Part shown: positions 27,037 through 35,998 of the stretch, in pieces
How the letters are laid out: every line of letters begins with the position of its first letter
How positions within the stretch are numbered: position 1 is the first letter of the stretch
Program-made: the position numbers and the translations under genes
Notes under the pieces: model-generated
Database searches by the model: none
Told to the model about the DNA's origin: nothing
The model's input: the letters and a program-made list of their open reading frames with translations, nothing else
DNA from: JAIOQJ01 sp963718635
Lineage (GTDB): Bacteria > Planctomycetota > Planctomycetia > Gemmatales > Gemmataceae
Length of the DNA stretch: 64,000 nucleotides
NCBI GenBank assembly: GCA_963718635.1
Contig: OY970367.1
Coordinates: 5,890,001-5,954,000, forward strand
Reading direction: 5' to 3'

Positions 27037-27337
27037 CTGCTTGCTCACGTTGCGTCCCACGAGCGAGGCGGCGGGCCAACCAGCCGTATCGGCGCACCGT
27101 CTTCGGCAAGCCGTACGGCAGGAGCTGTCGGGTTCTTCGGCGGAGCGCAGCGGATAAACTAGCTTAGGGGCGCTAAAATCGGAAATGTGAATTGGAGCAA
27201 AATCGCTCGTTTGACGCTCCCCATAGATGTATTCATCAACGCAGACAGAACAATAACTTGGTCAAACTGCTAAAACTGGAAAAAGGGCGACTTCGAAACC
27301 TAAGTATCTAGGCGGCATTTCTCGGTTCATAACGTGC

Positions 27338-27385
27338 TTGACAAGTTTAGACCGATTGGACTATAAATAGGCTGATTGGTCTAAA
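27338..27385 (+). promoter_or_regulatory. Sigma70 promoter with overlapping TetR-type operator
   Basis: TTGACA at 27338-27343 and TATAAA at 27362-27367 are spaced by 18 bp. An inverted repeat covers the same bases: TTTAGACCGATTGG at 27346-27359 and CTGATTGGTCTAAA at 27372-27385, one arm in the spacer and one over the start site. Transcription would start about 13 bp before the TetR start codon, leaving almost no leader. Autorepression by the TetR protein is the obvious inference. Confidence 0.82.
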
Positions 27386-27387
27386 CG

Positions 27388-28083
27388 ATGACGGAACGAG
27401 GCTGCACGGTGGCGATTCAAGCACAGAAAAGCTCGACAAACGGGCGCATCAACATTGCGACGATCCGGCGCGAACAGATCGTCGAAGCGGCGATGGATAT
27501 TATCGCGCACCAGGGATTGCCCGAGCTTTCCTTATCGAAGATTGAACAAGCAGCCGGTATGAAGCGTGGCCAGCTTACTTACTACTTTCCGACTAAAGAG
27601 GACATTCTGCTGGCTGTTTTCGATCGCTTGCTTCTATTGATGTATCAACGGATGGAAGCGGTTGAGGGAACCCGAGAAGATCGGCTGAGTCGCACTGTCT
27701 GGGAAGGTGTGCAGGGTCTGCTTCAAATGGTTTTGCGCTCCCCCGTGAAGGACGATCTGGGCCCGGAATTTCATTCGCTGCAATATACGTTTCTAGCCCA
27801 GATCGCACACCGCGATGATTTTCGCCAGCGCCTTGCTTCTCTCTACGAAGAGTGGCGCGACGGCATGGCCACGCACTGGACGAAGACCGCGCCGAAGGCG
27901 ACAGCGCTTGCCAAATCCGTCTCGCCGCGAACCTTGGCTTCCTTCGTGCAAGCGATTGTGCACGGCCTATTTGTTCAGATGTCCGCTGATCCCGATGCGT
28001 TCGATCGAAACGAAATGCTTGCCTTATGCATCGGTGTATTGGCCCCGCTCTTCGGCGGCGATGTGCCCAAGAGCAATATCTGA
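27388..28083 (+). CDS. TetR-family transcriptional regulator
   Basis: 231 residues. Residues about 22-70 form the TetR helix-turn-helix domain (RREQIVEAAMDIIAHQGLPE, LSLSKIEQAAGMKRGQLTYY, FPTKEDILLAVFDRLL). The C-terminal helical ligand-binding part is of the BetI-like TetR_C_6 type (LRSPVKDDLGPEFHS, FVQAIVHGLFVQMSADPDAF). ATG 27388 lies 2 bp after the operator right arm. It precedes a four-component export operon on the same strand and probably controls that as well as itself; the inducer is unknown. Confidence 0.93.
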   Translation: MTERGCTVAIQAQKSSTNGRINIATIRREQIVEAAMDIIAHQGLPELSLSKIEQAAGMKRGQLTYYFPTKEDILLAVFDRLLLLMYQRMEAVEGTREDRLSRTVWEGVQGLLQMVLRSPVKDDLGPEFHSLQYTFLAQIAHRDDFRQRLASLYEEWRDGMATHWTKTAPKATALAKSVSPRTLASFVQAIVHGLFVQMSADPDAFDRNEMLALCIGVLAPLFGGDVPKSNI

Positions 28084-28124
28084 CGAGCATTGCAGGAGGC
28101 GCTGAAAGGAAGAAACAAACGAAT

Positions 28125-28245
28125 TTAGCCAAGGATGAAACACGAATAAAACACGGATAAAGCGAGGACGGCATCAATGTGTTTGTTCAAGGGTATGAGT
28201 CGATGTTTTTTTTCCGTGTTCGGTCCGTGTTTAATCCGTGGCTAA
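28125..28245. repeat. Inverted repeat with TTAGCCACGGAT-type arms
   Basis: Imperfect arms 28125-28157 (TTAGCCAAGGATGAAACACG) and 28213-28245 (reverse complement TTAGCCACGGATTAAACACG) surround 55 bp. It fills most of the space between the TetR gene and the adaptor gene. Confidence 0.65.
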
Positions 28246-28334
28246 CGTTTTGATTTGAATAATGGCGTCGCGGATTCGATCGGGCTCGAGAAAAGCACAC
28301 GTTGACAGGTTTAGCCGAGGGATGAGGTTTTCCG

Positions 28335-29605
28335 ATGCAAAGCAAGTTCGATTCAAATGATGTTCCCGTCAACGGGCAGGCCTCGTTGAAAGATCGCGTG
28401 CGCGAATTGCAACTGTCGAATCGGCTCGATGGCGGCAAAGTCGCGAAGGCAGGCTCTTCCGCCAGTTGGCTGCCCTGGATGCTCTGCATTTTCATGGCGC
28501 TTGCCTGGGCGGGGGTTGGCATACGCTATTACAAGACTGCTCCAGCCACGGCGCCGGCGGCGACGGGTGAAGCGAATGGTACGAAGCAGAAAAACAGTGC
28601 GTCGGAAGAATCGGGACCAGCGGTAGCTGCCGGCGAGATCGTACTTGAAAGCAAAGGCTATCTCATTCCTTCCCATTCAATTTCTGTCAGCCCCATTGAC
28701 GTAGCGGGACGAGTCATCGAGCTTTCGATCGAAGAAGGGAAATCGTTCAACAAAGGAGACGTGTTGGCCGTCATTGATTCAACGCGCTTCGACGCCGACG
28801 CCAAAGAGGCCGAGGCGCAGGTAGCCGCCGCGAAAGCCCGCTATCTCGAATCGAAAGAGTCTTGGGATTTTGAGAAACAGCAGGCCGACGCCGAGCTGGG
28901 CGAGGCCCGCAGCCAATCGGCCACTAACGAGATCGAATACAAGACGGCCAAGGCGACCCGCAGCGAAGCTGTCTCCAAACTCGATCTGACGACGCTGGAA
29001 ATGAAATGGAAGTCGGCCGAGCAACATGTGAACGTCGTCTCTTACAAGCGTGACTTGACCTACGGTACGCCGCGCGCTCAGCGCATCGAAGCGACTCGCC
29101 GCGACTGGATCGCGGCCGAGGCTCGCTTCAATCGCGCGAAGTGGTCGCTGGACAACTGCACGATTCGCGCCCGGTAACGGGCGTGATCCTTACGAAGAAG
29201 GCGGAACTGGGGAGCTTGATCAACCCCGTCGTCGGCGGCGTATCGACCAGTCTTTGTGAAATCGCCGATCTAAGCCAGATTGAAGTTGATTTGGAAATCC
29301 AGGAACGCGACATCGCGAAACTGCAGGTAGGCATGGCCTGCCGCATCCGCGCTGACGCTTTTGGCGACCGTGTCTACGAGGGGTTCCTCGATCGAGCGAT
29401 GCCGATCGCCAACCGCGCTCGCGGCATTATCCCCGTCCGCGTGCGCGTGATCCTGCCGCCGAACGAGCAGCAGGGCGAGTTCCTCAAGCCGGAAATGGGC
29501 GTATCGGTAACCTTCGTCAATCAGCCCTTCCCTGCTTATAGAAAAGATTTGCCCGACATTTGGCGGGGGGTCAAAGAGAGTGTGATTCCGAGTGAGAAGA
29601 AATAG
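28335..29605 (+). CDS. HlyD/MacA-type periplasmic adaptor protein, frameshifted
   Basis: Membrane-fusion subunit of an ABC export system. One N-terminal membrane helix (WLPWMLCIFMALAWAGVG), a biotinyl-lipoyl half (VAGRVIELSIEEGKSFNKGD, VLAVIDSTRFDAD), a long helical hairpin (KEAEAQVAAAKARYLESKES to RDWIAAEARFNRAKWSLDNC), then a -1 shift near 29170 and the second lipoyl half and beta-barrel (VTGVILTKKAELGSLINPVV, DLEIQERDIAKLQVGMACRI). Followed, after two unrelated genes, by its ATPase and permeases. Cargo unknown. Confidence 0.9.
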
Positions 29606-29649
29606 TTGTGTGAAGCGTTAATCAAAGCTTTGTCTCCTGAAGGTGCGGT

Positions 29650-30342
29650 ATGGCAATTGAAAAATTCATAGACAGTCTGCGAAGCGCGTCTCGGCGACTC
29701 GCTGCCGTTGGGGTGAGCTCGGAAAAACTTAATGACTTTGATTCAGCTTCTTCGCCGCAGACGGTGGATAGCTGGCTAAGCCCGAAATCGGTTGAAGGTT
29801 TTGACGCGGCCGATTTTGACGATTGGTCGATCGATGAGCGGCGATCATTGGAGCAACACGTCGCTGCTTTCCGCGCCATTGTCGAGCCAGTCTCCGCAAC
29901 GAAGCCCGCCACGAAAGCGCAGTTAAAGGCGGCGCGAACACATCTAACCGCGATCATTAAATTAGCGCAGAATCATATATTGCCCGAATGGCTTGAGGCA
30001 CAGGAAGATATGCTGCAGCGGGCTACGACGGCAGCGCGTTCCAAGGGATGGTACGTGGAGAAAGACGAAAAGGAAATCAGAGAAAGTTTATTGGGCAAGT
30101 ACATGGCGCCGCGCCTTCGAATCCGGACGCCAAATAACGAGGTGGTGCTCGACCCAATAGCTTGCTTTGGCAGTGGTCGAAAAGGGGTCGTCGATCTGGT
30201 CGTGATGCCTACCTATGAGACAGCTTATTTTGTGACGTTGAAGAATGGCGCCTGGCAAATCGCCCGACAAGGCAGCTCCAATAGCAGGCCATTCACCCCA
30301 GCCTCGTTGGTGAACACCATCAATAAACTTCCTCGCTCGTAA
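29650..30342 (+). CDS. Unknown protein, partner of HEPN-like gene
   Basis: 230 residues, no family recognised. Features: an acidic N-terminal half with a helical stretch (RRSLEQHVAAFRAIVE, LKAARTHLTAIIKLAQNHIL), then a basic C-terminal half that looks like a small beta domain (YMAPRLRIRTPNNEVVLDPI, GVVDLVVMPTYETAYFVTLK) without a signal peptide or membrane helix. It ends 3 bp before the next gene, so the two are coupled, and both interrupt an export operon. An antitoxin or sensor role for the HEPN-like partner is conjecture. Confidence 0.7.
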   Translation: MAIEKFIDSLRSASRRLAAVGVSSEKLNDFDSASSPQTVDSWLSPKSVEGFDAADFDDWSIDERRSLEQHVAAFRAIVEPVSATKPATKAQLKAARTHLTAIIKLAQNHILPEWLEAQEDMLQRATTAARSKGWYVEKDEKEIRESLLGKYMAPRLRIRTPNNEVVLDPIACFGSGRKGVVDLVVMPTYETAYFVTLKNGAWQIARQGSSNSRPFTPASLVNTINKLPRS

Positions 30343-30345
30343 GTT

Positions 30346-30792
30346 ATGCGCCGTATTGACTGCCATTCTCGGATCAAGGACACGCGGAATAGCTACACAA
30401 CGGCCTTTCAGACCGCGAGTGCGTTTATCCGAATTGCGGAAGAGCAGCCTCATCTTCTGCACGACTATGAGCTTGATTTGACAACAATACGTGCCATGGC
30501 GGGCGAGCTTCACGACGTTTACTTCGTCCGGATGTTCGCCTGTTTTGAGTCTAGCATTCGGCACTATTGGTGGGCGAGGATAAAAAGGACGAGACCATCC
30601 ACTGAACAATTATTGTCGTCGATCGCTGGCCGATTCAACATTCCCCGCGATACGCTCGATGTGGTCCACGAAATTCGGGATTTCCGCAACAGTCTGATCC
30701 ATGAACAGCATCATGTGAATGCCCGATTTTCAATTGATGAGGCTAGCAAGGCACTCAACGCGTATCTCTCGCGTTTACCGTTGCAATGGTGA
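30346..30792 (+). CDS. HEPN-like small protein
   Basis: 148-residue all-helical protein. Near the C-terminus EIRDFRNSLIHEQ contains the R-x4-H arrangement that forms the RNase site in many HEPN proteins, and YFVRMFACFESSIRHYWW matches the helix preceding it in HEPN-like (MAE_28990/RiboL-PSP type) families. HEPN proteins act as ribonuclease toxins or RNA-binding partners. Assignment rests on this motif and helical pattern only; a non-catalytic HEPN is equally possible. Confidence 0.65.
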   Translation: MRRIDCHSRIKDTRNSYTTAFQTASAFIRIAEEQPHLLHDYELDLTTIRAMAGELHDVYFVRMFACFESSIRHYWWARIKRTRPSTEQLLSSIAGRFNIPRDTLDVVHEIRDFRNSLIHEQHHVNARFSIDEASKALNAYLSRLPLQW

Positions 30793-30821
30793 ACGCTTCT
30801 TTGGAGGGCAGAATAGCCGCA

Positions 30822-31520
30822 ATGATTAGCAATTCACAGGCTCTTGTGTGTGTCAGCGACCTTTATAAGTCGTTCACTCGCGGGAGCGAAGAAATCCGGG
30901 TACTCCAGAAGCTGACGCTCGATGTCAACCGCGGCGAATTTCTGGCGCTGATGGGGCCTTCGGGGTCGGGGAAGACGACGCTGTTGAATCTAATTGCCGG
31001 GCTCGATCAACCGACAGGGGGCGACATCTTCATCGGCGATGAGCAGATATCCGCCATGTCGGAAAGCCAACTGGCGCGCTGGCGTACGCGCAATGTCGGT
31101 TTCGTGTTCCAATTTTACTACCTGCTGCCGGTGCTCAGCGCTTTTGAGAATGTGGAACTCCCGCTGCTGTTGTTGCCGCTGACGAAAGAGCAACGCCGCA
31201 AGCAAGTAACGACGGCGCTCGATCTCGTCGGACTCACCAACCGTTCGAATCATAAACCGGGCCAACTCTCGGGCGGGCAGCAACAGCGCGTCGGCATCGC
31301 CCGCGCCATGGTGACCGATCCGGCATTGATTGTTGCCGACGAGCCGACCGGGGACCTCGATAAAAAGTCGGCGGATGAGATTCTCAACCTGATGGAAATT
31401 CTTTGTTCGCAATTGAACAAGACGATCATCATGGTTACTCACGATCCCCACGCCGCCGACCGGGCACAGCGCATCCTGCATCTGGAAAAGGGACAACTGG
31501 TCTTGGATCAGGCGAACTGA
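30822..31520 (+). CDS. ABC transporter ATP-binding protein (LolD/MacB type)
   Basis: ATPase of the exporter. Walker A GPSGSGKTT, Q loop FVFQFYYLLP, signature LSGGQQQRVGIARAM, Walker B LIVADEPTGDLD and H loop IIMVTHD are intact; the LALMGPSGSGKTTLLNLIAG and ENVELPLLLL blocks mark the LolD/MacB/FtsE subgroup. ATG 30822 gives the usual length (232); GGAGGG lies 14 bp upstream, and an ATG at 30786 overlapping the previous gene is the alternative. The two permease genes follow. Confidence 0.93.
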   Translation: MISNSQALVCVSDLYKSFTRGSEEIRVLQKLTLDVNRGEFLALMGPSGSGKTTLLNLIAGLDQPTGGDIFIGDEQISAMSESQLARWRTRNVGFVFQFYYLLPVLSAFENVELPLLLLPLTKEQRRKQVTTALDLVGLTNRSNHKPGQLSGGQQQRVGIARAMVTDPALIVADEPTGDLDKKSADEILNLMEILCSQLNKTIIMVTHDPHAADRAQRILHLEKGQLVLDQAN

Positions 31521-31547
31521 GACGCCAGCGCATTCTCCGGAGATTCT

Positions 31548-33335
31548 ATGTTTGAAGTTGATACCTCGCTGGCCGACGCCGCTATCTTGATGCTCCGCGC
31601 GCTCGTATTCATCGCCATCGCCGCGTTTTTTGTCGGATTAGCCACGCTGCCGCTTTTCTTCTTTGTGCTGCTGGTGATCAACGGCTGGTTCTGGGGCCTG
31701 GACGAATCCAAGAATCAGGGGAACGAACGGTCGCGGTTGCGGCAAATCGGCGCGCCTCTGTTGGCTTGGGGAATCCCAGTTGTCAGTTGTCTAACTGTGC
31801 TTTTTCTGGTCACCTATTTTTTTGGCGGCGGCACTGCGCAAGGAAACGCCTCGCAGCCGAAACAGGCCTCCTGGGGTAAACAGAAGTTCGACCAGGCCAC
31901 ACGCGCCGTCGCCGAGAAAATGCCCAAGAAACCTGTCAGCAGCGCTGACAACTCCGACCCTGCTGCGGCAGAAGAAGAGGCGATTAAGAGACCCTTGCAA
32001 GCCATTCGCGCCTTGAGCATGATTTGCCTGCTCATTCTCGGCCCATTTCCCTTGTTTGTTGTCGTGTTGGCTCGAGTGATGGGGCGGATGGGGCTCGTTC
32101 TCATCATCCGCAGCCTGACGCGCAATTTATTGCGCACGGGATTGACCTACACGGCGATCTTCGTGATGGTGATCGTCATCACTTTTGTTTGGTCGATACT
32201 CGGATTTCTCTCCCAGGCGACTTCGGACAAAGAGAGCAATCTGAAAGCGATCATCACCGAGAAGAATCAAATCCCCAGCCAGATGAAGCCGAGCCATGAA
32301 GCGGAACTGAAAGCGCTTATTGCCGACATGCCGGAAAAAGATCGGCCGAAAAACGGTGACGACGACATCATGACTTGGGCCTTCGTCGGCGGCAGCCTCG
32401 ACCCGCAAAATCGAACGTCCAAGAATTCGCTCTTCCTGTTTTGCATGGAGCCGAAAAAGCTGATGACCATGATGGATGGTCTCGACGACCTGACGGGTGA
32501 AGAGCGGGCGCTGCTGCAAGAAGCCGTCGAAAGAATGGAAAAGGACATCACGAGCATCGTAGTCGGCAAAGAACGGTTGGCCCAACTCGAGAAAAGAGTA
32601 GGCGATGAGATTACGCTAACGAGTTTCAACTATTCGGGCATCTCATTCAAAATGAAGATAATCGGCGTCTTTCCCGAAGGCCGTTACGACCAAAGCGCGA
32701 TCATGCACCGCGATTATCTCAAGCGGTCACTCGAAGATTACCAGGGAAAGAATGGCAAAGACCACCCGTTGGCCGACAAGAGTCTCAATCTGATCTGGAT
32801 TCGCTTGCCGGATAAACAGTCATATGAAGTGCTGGCCGACAAAGTGAATGCCTCGGGGAAATTCAATCCCGCGGTCAAGATAGAAACGGCATCCTCGGCC
32901 ATCGGCTCGTTTCTCGAGCCGATGAAAGATGTGCTCAGCGCCTTACGCTATCTCGTCGTGCCGGCCTTGATGGCGATGATGACGCTGGTGATTTCACTGG
33001 CCATCAGCATCAGTGTTCGCGAACGTCGGATCGAGATGGCGGTGCTCAAAGTGCTCGGTTTTCAACCGTGGATGGTAATGGCCCTTGTGCTGGGCGAAGC
33101 CGTGTTGATCGGCGCCCTCAGCGGTTACATGGCCACGGCCACGGCCTTCGCCGGGATCAACGCCATCGGCGGCATCCCCTTTCCGATTGCATTCTTCCCT
33201 AAGTTTTTCATCCCATCCGCCGCCTTGTGGTGGGGTCCGAGGATGGGTATGTTTGTAGCGGTTTTGGGCAGTATTCTGCCTGCGTGGTCAGCACGTTCGG
33301 TGAAGGTGTCGGAAGTGTTTTCCAAGGTGGCGTAG
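31548..33335 (+). CDS. ABC transporter permease, FtsX/MacB type, first copy
   Basis: 595-residue permease with extra N-terminal helices (AAILMLRALVFIAIAAFFVG and further), a large periplasmic MacB-like domain (about residues 215-450) and the C-terminal FtsX block of three helices (LVVPALMAMMTLVISLAISI, VRERRIEMAVLKVLGF, MALVLGEAVLIGALSGYMAT). GGAG lies 6 bp before ATG 31548. Paired with the ATPase just upstream and a second permease of identical length downstream, implying a heterodimeric exporter working with the adaptor. Confidence 0.9.
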   Translation: MFEVDTSLADAAILMLRALVFIAIAAFFVGLATLPLFFFVLLVINGWFWGLDESKNQGNERSRLRQIGAPLLAWGIPVVSCLTVLFLVTYFFGGGTAQGNASQPKQASWGKQKFDQATRAVAEKMPKKPVSSADNSDPAAAEEEAIKRPLQAIRALSMICLLILGPFPLFVVVLARVMGRMGLVLIIRSLTRNLLRTGLTYTAIFVMVIVITFVWSILGFLSQATSDKESNLKAIITEKNQIPSQMKPSHEAELKALIADMPEKDRPKNGDDDIMTWAFVGGSLDPQNRTSKNSLFLFCMEPKKLMTMMDGLDDLTGEERALLQEAVERMEKDITSIVVGKERLAQLEKRVGDEITLTSFNYSGISFKMKIIGVFPEGRYDQSAIMHRDYLKRSLEDYQGKNGKDHPLADKSLNLIWIRLPDKQSYEVLADKVNASGKFNPAVKIETASSAIGSFLEPMKDVLSALRYLVVPALMAMMTLVISLAISISVRERRIEMAVLKVLGFQPWMVMALVLGEAVLIGALSGYMATATAFAGINAIGGIPFPIAFFPKFFIPSAALWWGPRMGMFVAVLGSILPAWSARSVKVSEVFSKVA

Positions 33336-33419
33336 TGTTTTATCGACGATCTGAGCCGGACGCGTAGGCGATAGTTCTGCTGCGAAAAAGTGGGCAATGG
33401 TTTCTGGCTCATTGGCATC

Positions 33420-33550
33420 TCGCACTCCCCACCCTCCCCACGGCTTTGCGGGGGGAGGGCAGGGCGGGGGAAAGGCTGCGAGTCTCGCTACAGCTGTTGA
33501 TGGGCAAGACGCTCTGCCCCCACCCTGCAAAGCCAGGGGGAGGGTAAAAC
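33420..33550. repeat. MITE-like element, family C copy 2
   Basis: Inverted ends CCCACCCTCCCCACGGCTTT and CTGCAAAGCCAGGGGGAGGG around a middle resembling copy 1 (GGCTGCGAGTCTCGC, TGTTGATGGGCAAGACGCTC). It sits between the two permease genes, which are otherwise on one transcript. AATGGTTT occurs on both sides (about 33398 and 33580), too short to call a duplication. Confidence 0.75.
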
Positions 33551-33643
33551 GGGCTCCGCGAAGATTTTATTCGGCTCGAATGGTTTGATCGCTGGCAAGT
33601 TTTGCCGCGATAAACATCCTGTAATTGTAGGTTCAAGTTTTCT

Positions 33644-35431
33644 ATGCCATCCGATTTACTTACTGTCCGAAGCAAGCTCGAACAGGTCGCCTCATCGTTC
33701 GGCCGACGCGTGCCGAGTGGACTTCGCAAATCCGCGCCAGCGGCCGTTTATCGAATTTTGACCTTGCTGATGATGGTTTTTGTTCTTGGTCTATCGCTTC
33801 TGCCACTCTCATCTCTGTTGCTGGTGCTGCCCGCCATCATGGCTCAAGAGTCGGTGTTGACCGACACCGTCCAGACCGGCAAATCGCGTTGGTGGCGGAT
33901 CGGTCGCCGGGTTTTCGCCGCGCTCAGCGGCATCGTTTTATTCTTGGCGATTCTGGCGTTTTCAGTCGAACTCATCACGCAGTTAAACTTGAAGAGTCCC
34001 TACTTCGGGCGTCTGGCGCGGATGTTGTTGCCGGAAAAATTGGCGAATGATCTGCCACGCGCCTTGGTCGATCAATGGCCATATGTCTTCTTGCTGATGT
34101 ACGCGACCGATCTGGTGATGCTCTTGGGCATAGGCAAAGTGCCGCTCACTTATAATCTGCGCAATCTTGCTGTTCGCTGGAAGACCACGGCTTTGACGGG
34201 GCTGGCGTTTACCGTCGTTCTCGCTCTGTTGACGGTCATGCTTGCGTTCGTCAACGGCCTCAACAGTCTCACCTCCAACAGCGGCATCGCCGGCAATGTG
34301 TTCGTCCTATCCGAAGGGGCAACTGACGAATTGTTCAGCTCCCTTTACAAGGGCGACATTGAAAAGATCGAGCTCGAAAAAGCGACTGAAGATGTCGATG
34401 GCAGACGGCTTTCGGCCATGATCAAGGTCAAAGAGATCTCCGGCCCGAGCGCGACTGGCAAAGTGCGACTTTGCAGCTACGAGACCTATTTCGTTATCAA
34501 CCAACTGGTGCCGATGAAGCCCGGCGAGAAGCCGCGACGCCGGTTTGTGCAGTTGCGCGGTGTCGCCGATTCCTACATCTCCGGCAAAGTGCACAACATT
34601 GAATTGCTGGAAGGCGAATGGTTCGGACGCGAAGGAGGCGTTGACGTCGGCAACGGCCGGACGGCCTGTCCTGCCGTGTTGGGCGAAGGCGCCGCCCGCA
34701 GCTTTGCTGAGGATCTCGGCAAACCCAAAATGAAAGTCGGCGACCAATTCAAACTCGGAGATCTCGACATGGTCGTCAGCGGCATTATGAAATCGGAAGG
34801 ATCCACATTTGGCTCGGAGATCTGGGCCACCTGGAAGCGCGTGGCGGATGCCTTCAACAAGACGCAGTACACCACCGTCGTTCTGCGCGTCAACGATGAC
34901 ACCGAAGAAAGTGCGCGGACGTTCGCAAAGGACTTGAGCGTCAACTTCAAGAACCCGCGTATCCGAGCAGTCGATGAAAAGAAGTACTTTGAAGACCTCG
35001 GCAAGTCGAACGATCAGATGCTCTCTTCTGTTATCCTTGTCGCCATCATCATGGCCATTGGCGGGGTCTTCGGCGTCATGAACACGATGTTCGCGGCCAT
35101 CGCGCAGCGCACCAAGGATATCGGAGTCATGCGCATCCTCGGCTTCAAGCGCTGGCAGTTGCTCGTCTCTTTCATGCTCGAGTCCTTGGCGATCGCATTT
35201 CTCGGCGGAGTAGTCGGCATCACCATTGGTTGGTTCTTCGATGGCTATTCGATGATCAGCAATGTCAACAGCGGCCAAGGCGGCGGCGGCAAAACGGTAA
35301 TCATGAAGTTGGCGTTCGATGCCGACATCGTCATCTGCGGCCTGTTGTTCACCATCGTCATGGGCCGGGTTGGCGGGTTGGTGCCCGCCCTCTCCGCGAT
35401 GAGGCTAGGCATTTTGGACTCGCTGAAGTGA
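33644..35431 (+). CDS. ABC transporter permease, FtsX/MacB type, second copy
   Basis: 595 residues. N-terminal helices (LTLLMMVFVLGLSLLPLSSL and two more), then the MacB-like periplasmic domain from about residue 205, with FVQLRGVADSYISGKVHNIE and LGDLDMVVSGIMKSEGST, and the FtsX block (VILVAIIMAIGGVFGVMNTM, RTKDIGVMRILGFKRWQLLV, SFMLESLAIAFLGGVVGITI). Homologous in plan to the preceding permease but diverged. It closes the export operon. Confidence 0.9.
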   Translation: MPSDLLTVRSKLEQVASSFGRRVPSGLRKSAPAAVYRILTLLMMVFVLGLSLLPLSSLLLVLPAIMAQESVLTDTVQTGKSRWWRIGRRVFAALSGIVLFLAILAFSVELITQLNLKSPYFGRLARMLLPEKLANDLPRALVDQWPYVFLLMYATDLVMLLGIGKVPLTYNLRNLAVRWKTTALTGLAFTVVLALLTVMLAFVNGLNSLTSNSGIAGNVFVLSEGATDELFSSLYKGDIEKIELEKATEDVDGRRLSAMIKVKEISGPSATGKVRLCSYETYFVINQLVPMKPGEKPRRRFVQLRGVADSYISGKVHNIELLEGEWFGREGGVDVGNGRTACPAVLGEGAARSFAEDLGKPKMKVGDQFKLGDLDMVVSGIMKSEGSTFGSEIWATWKRVADAFNKTQYTTVVLRVNDDTEESARTFAKDLSVNFKNPRIRAVDEKKYFEDLGKSNDQMLSSVILVAIIMAIGGVFGVMNTMFAAIAQRTKDIGVMRILGFKRWQLLVSFMLESLAIAFLGGVVGITIGWFFDGYSMISNVNSGQGGGGKTVIMKLAFDADIVICGLLFTIVMGRVGGLVPALSAMRLGILDSLK

Positions 35432-35528
35432 CAGGCTGAGCTGCTCTTGCTCCCGTTGACTTCGCCCCACTCCGCTTGCCGGGGTAGAGCGGCGGTTGGT
35501 AGTTGGAACGGGAAACTATAGCATTCTC

Positions 35529-35965
35529 GCCCCACCCCGCTTGCCGCGGCGGAGTGCGGGTTCGTAACCAGAATGCCGTTATCAAAGTTGCTTTTGAGCC
35601 TGAAAGGCTCATTCTGTCAGCCCAGGCCGAAGACCCCGAAGGGGACTGAGGCCTGGGTTACGACATTGACCATGCCATCGGTCCTGTAAGGACCGTTCAT
35701 CATGCCACGCAGTCGTTTCCGGATGAGTTTCGAGAGTCTTTATGCAGGTACGAAATCGAATCGGACGAACGTTGCCTTTGGGATTGAACGTTGAACGGTC
35801 CTTTCAGGACCGGGGGCGTTGTCGCTGTGCTTAACCCAGGCCTCCGTCCCTTGCAGGGACTACGGCCCGGGCTGACAGAAAGAGCCTTTCAGGCTCGAAA
35901 ACAAAGAACGTAATGAAAATTATGTGTAACATTGAGACGCTTCACCCCGGGACGCGGGGTGGGGC
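35529..35965. repeat. Nested 437-bp inverted repeat
   Basis: No gene lies between 35432 and 35998. Three levels of pairing share one centre: outer GCCCCACCCCGC (35529-35540) with GCGGGGTGGGGC (35954-35965); middle arms 35596-35662 and 35830-35896, beginning GAGCCTGAAAGGCTC, passing through GTCAGCCCAGGCC / GGCCCGGGCTGAC; inner CGGTCCTGTAAGGACCG with CGGTCCTTTCAGGACCG. Several arms are short hairpins in themselves. Confidence 0.85.
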
Positions 35966-35998
35966 TGTCTAACCAAAGGAAAGAATCTATCCCTCTCC

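Noticed and set aside
34307..35278. 323-codon minus-strand frame opposite the second permease
   Set aside because: Antisense shadow; the plus strand carries the FtsX motifs.
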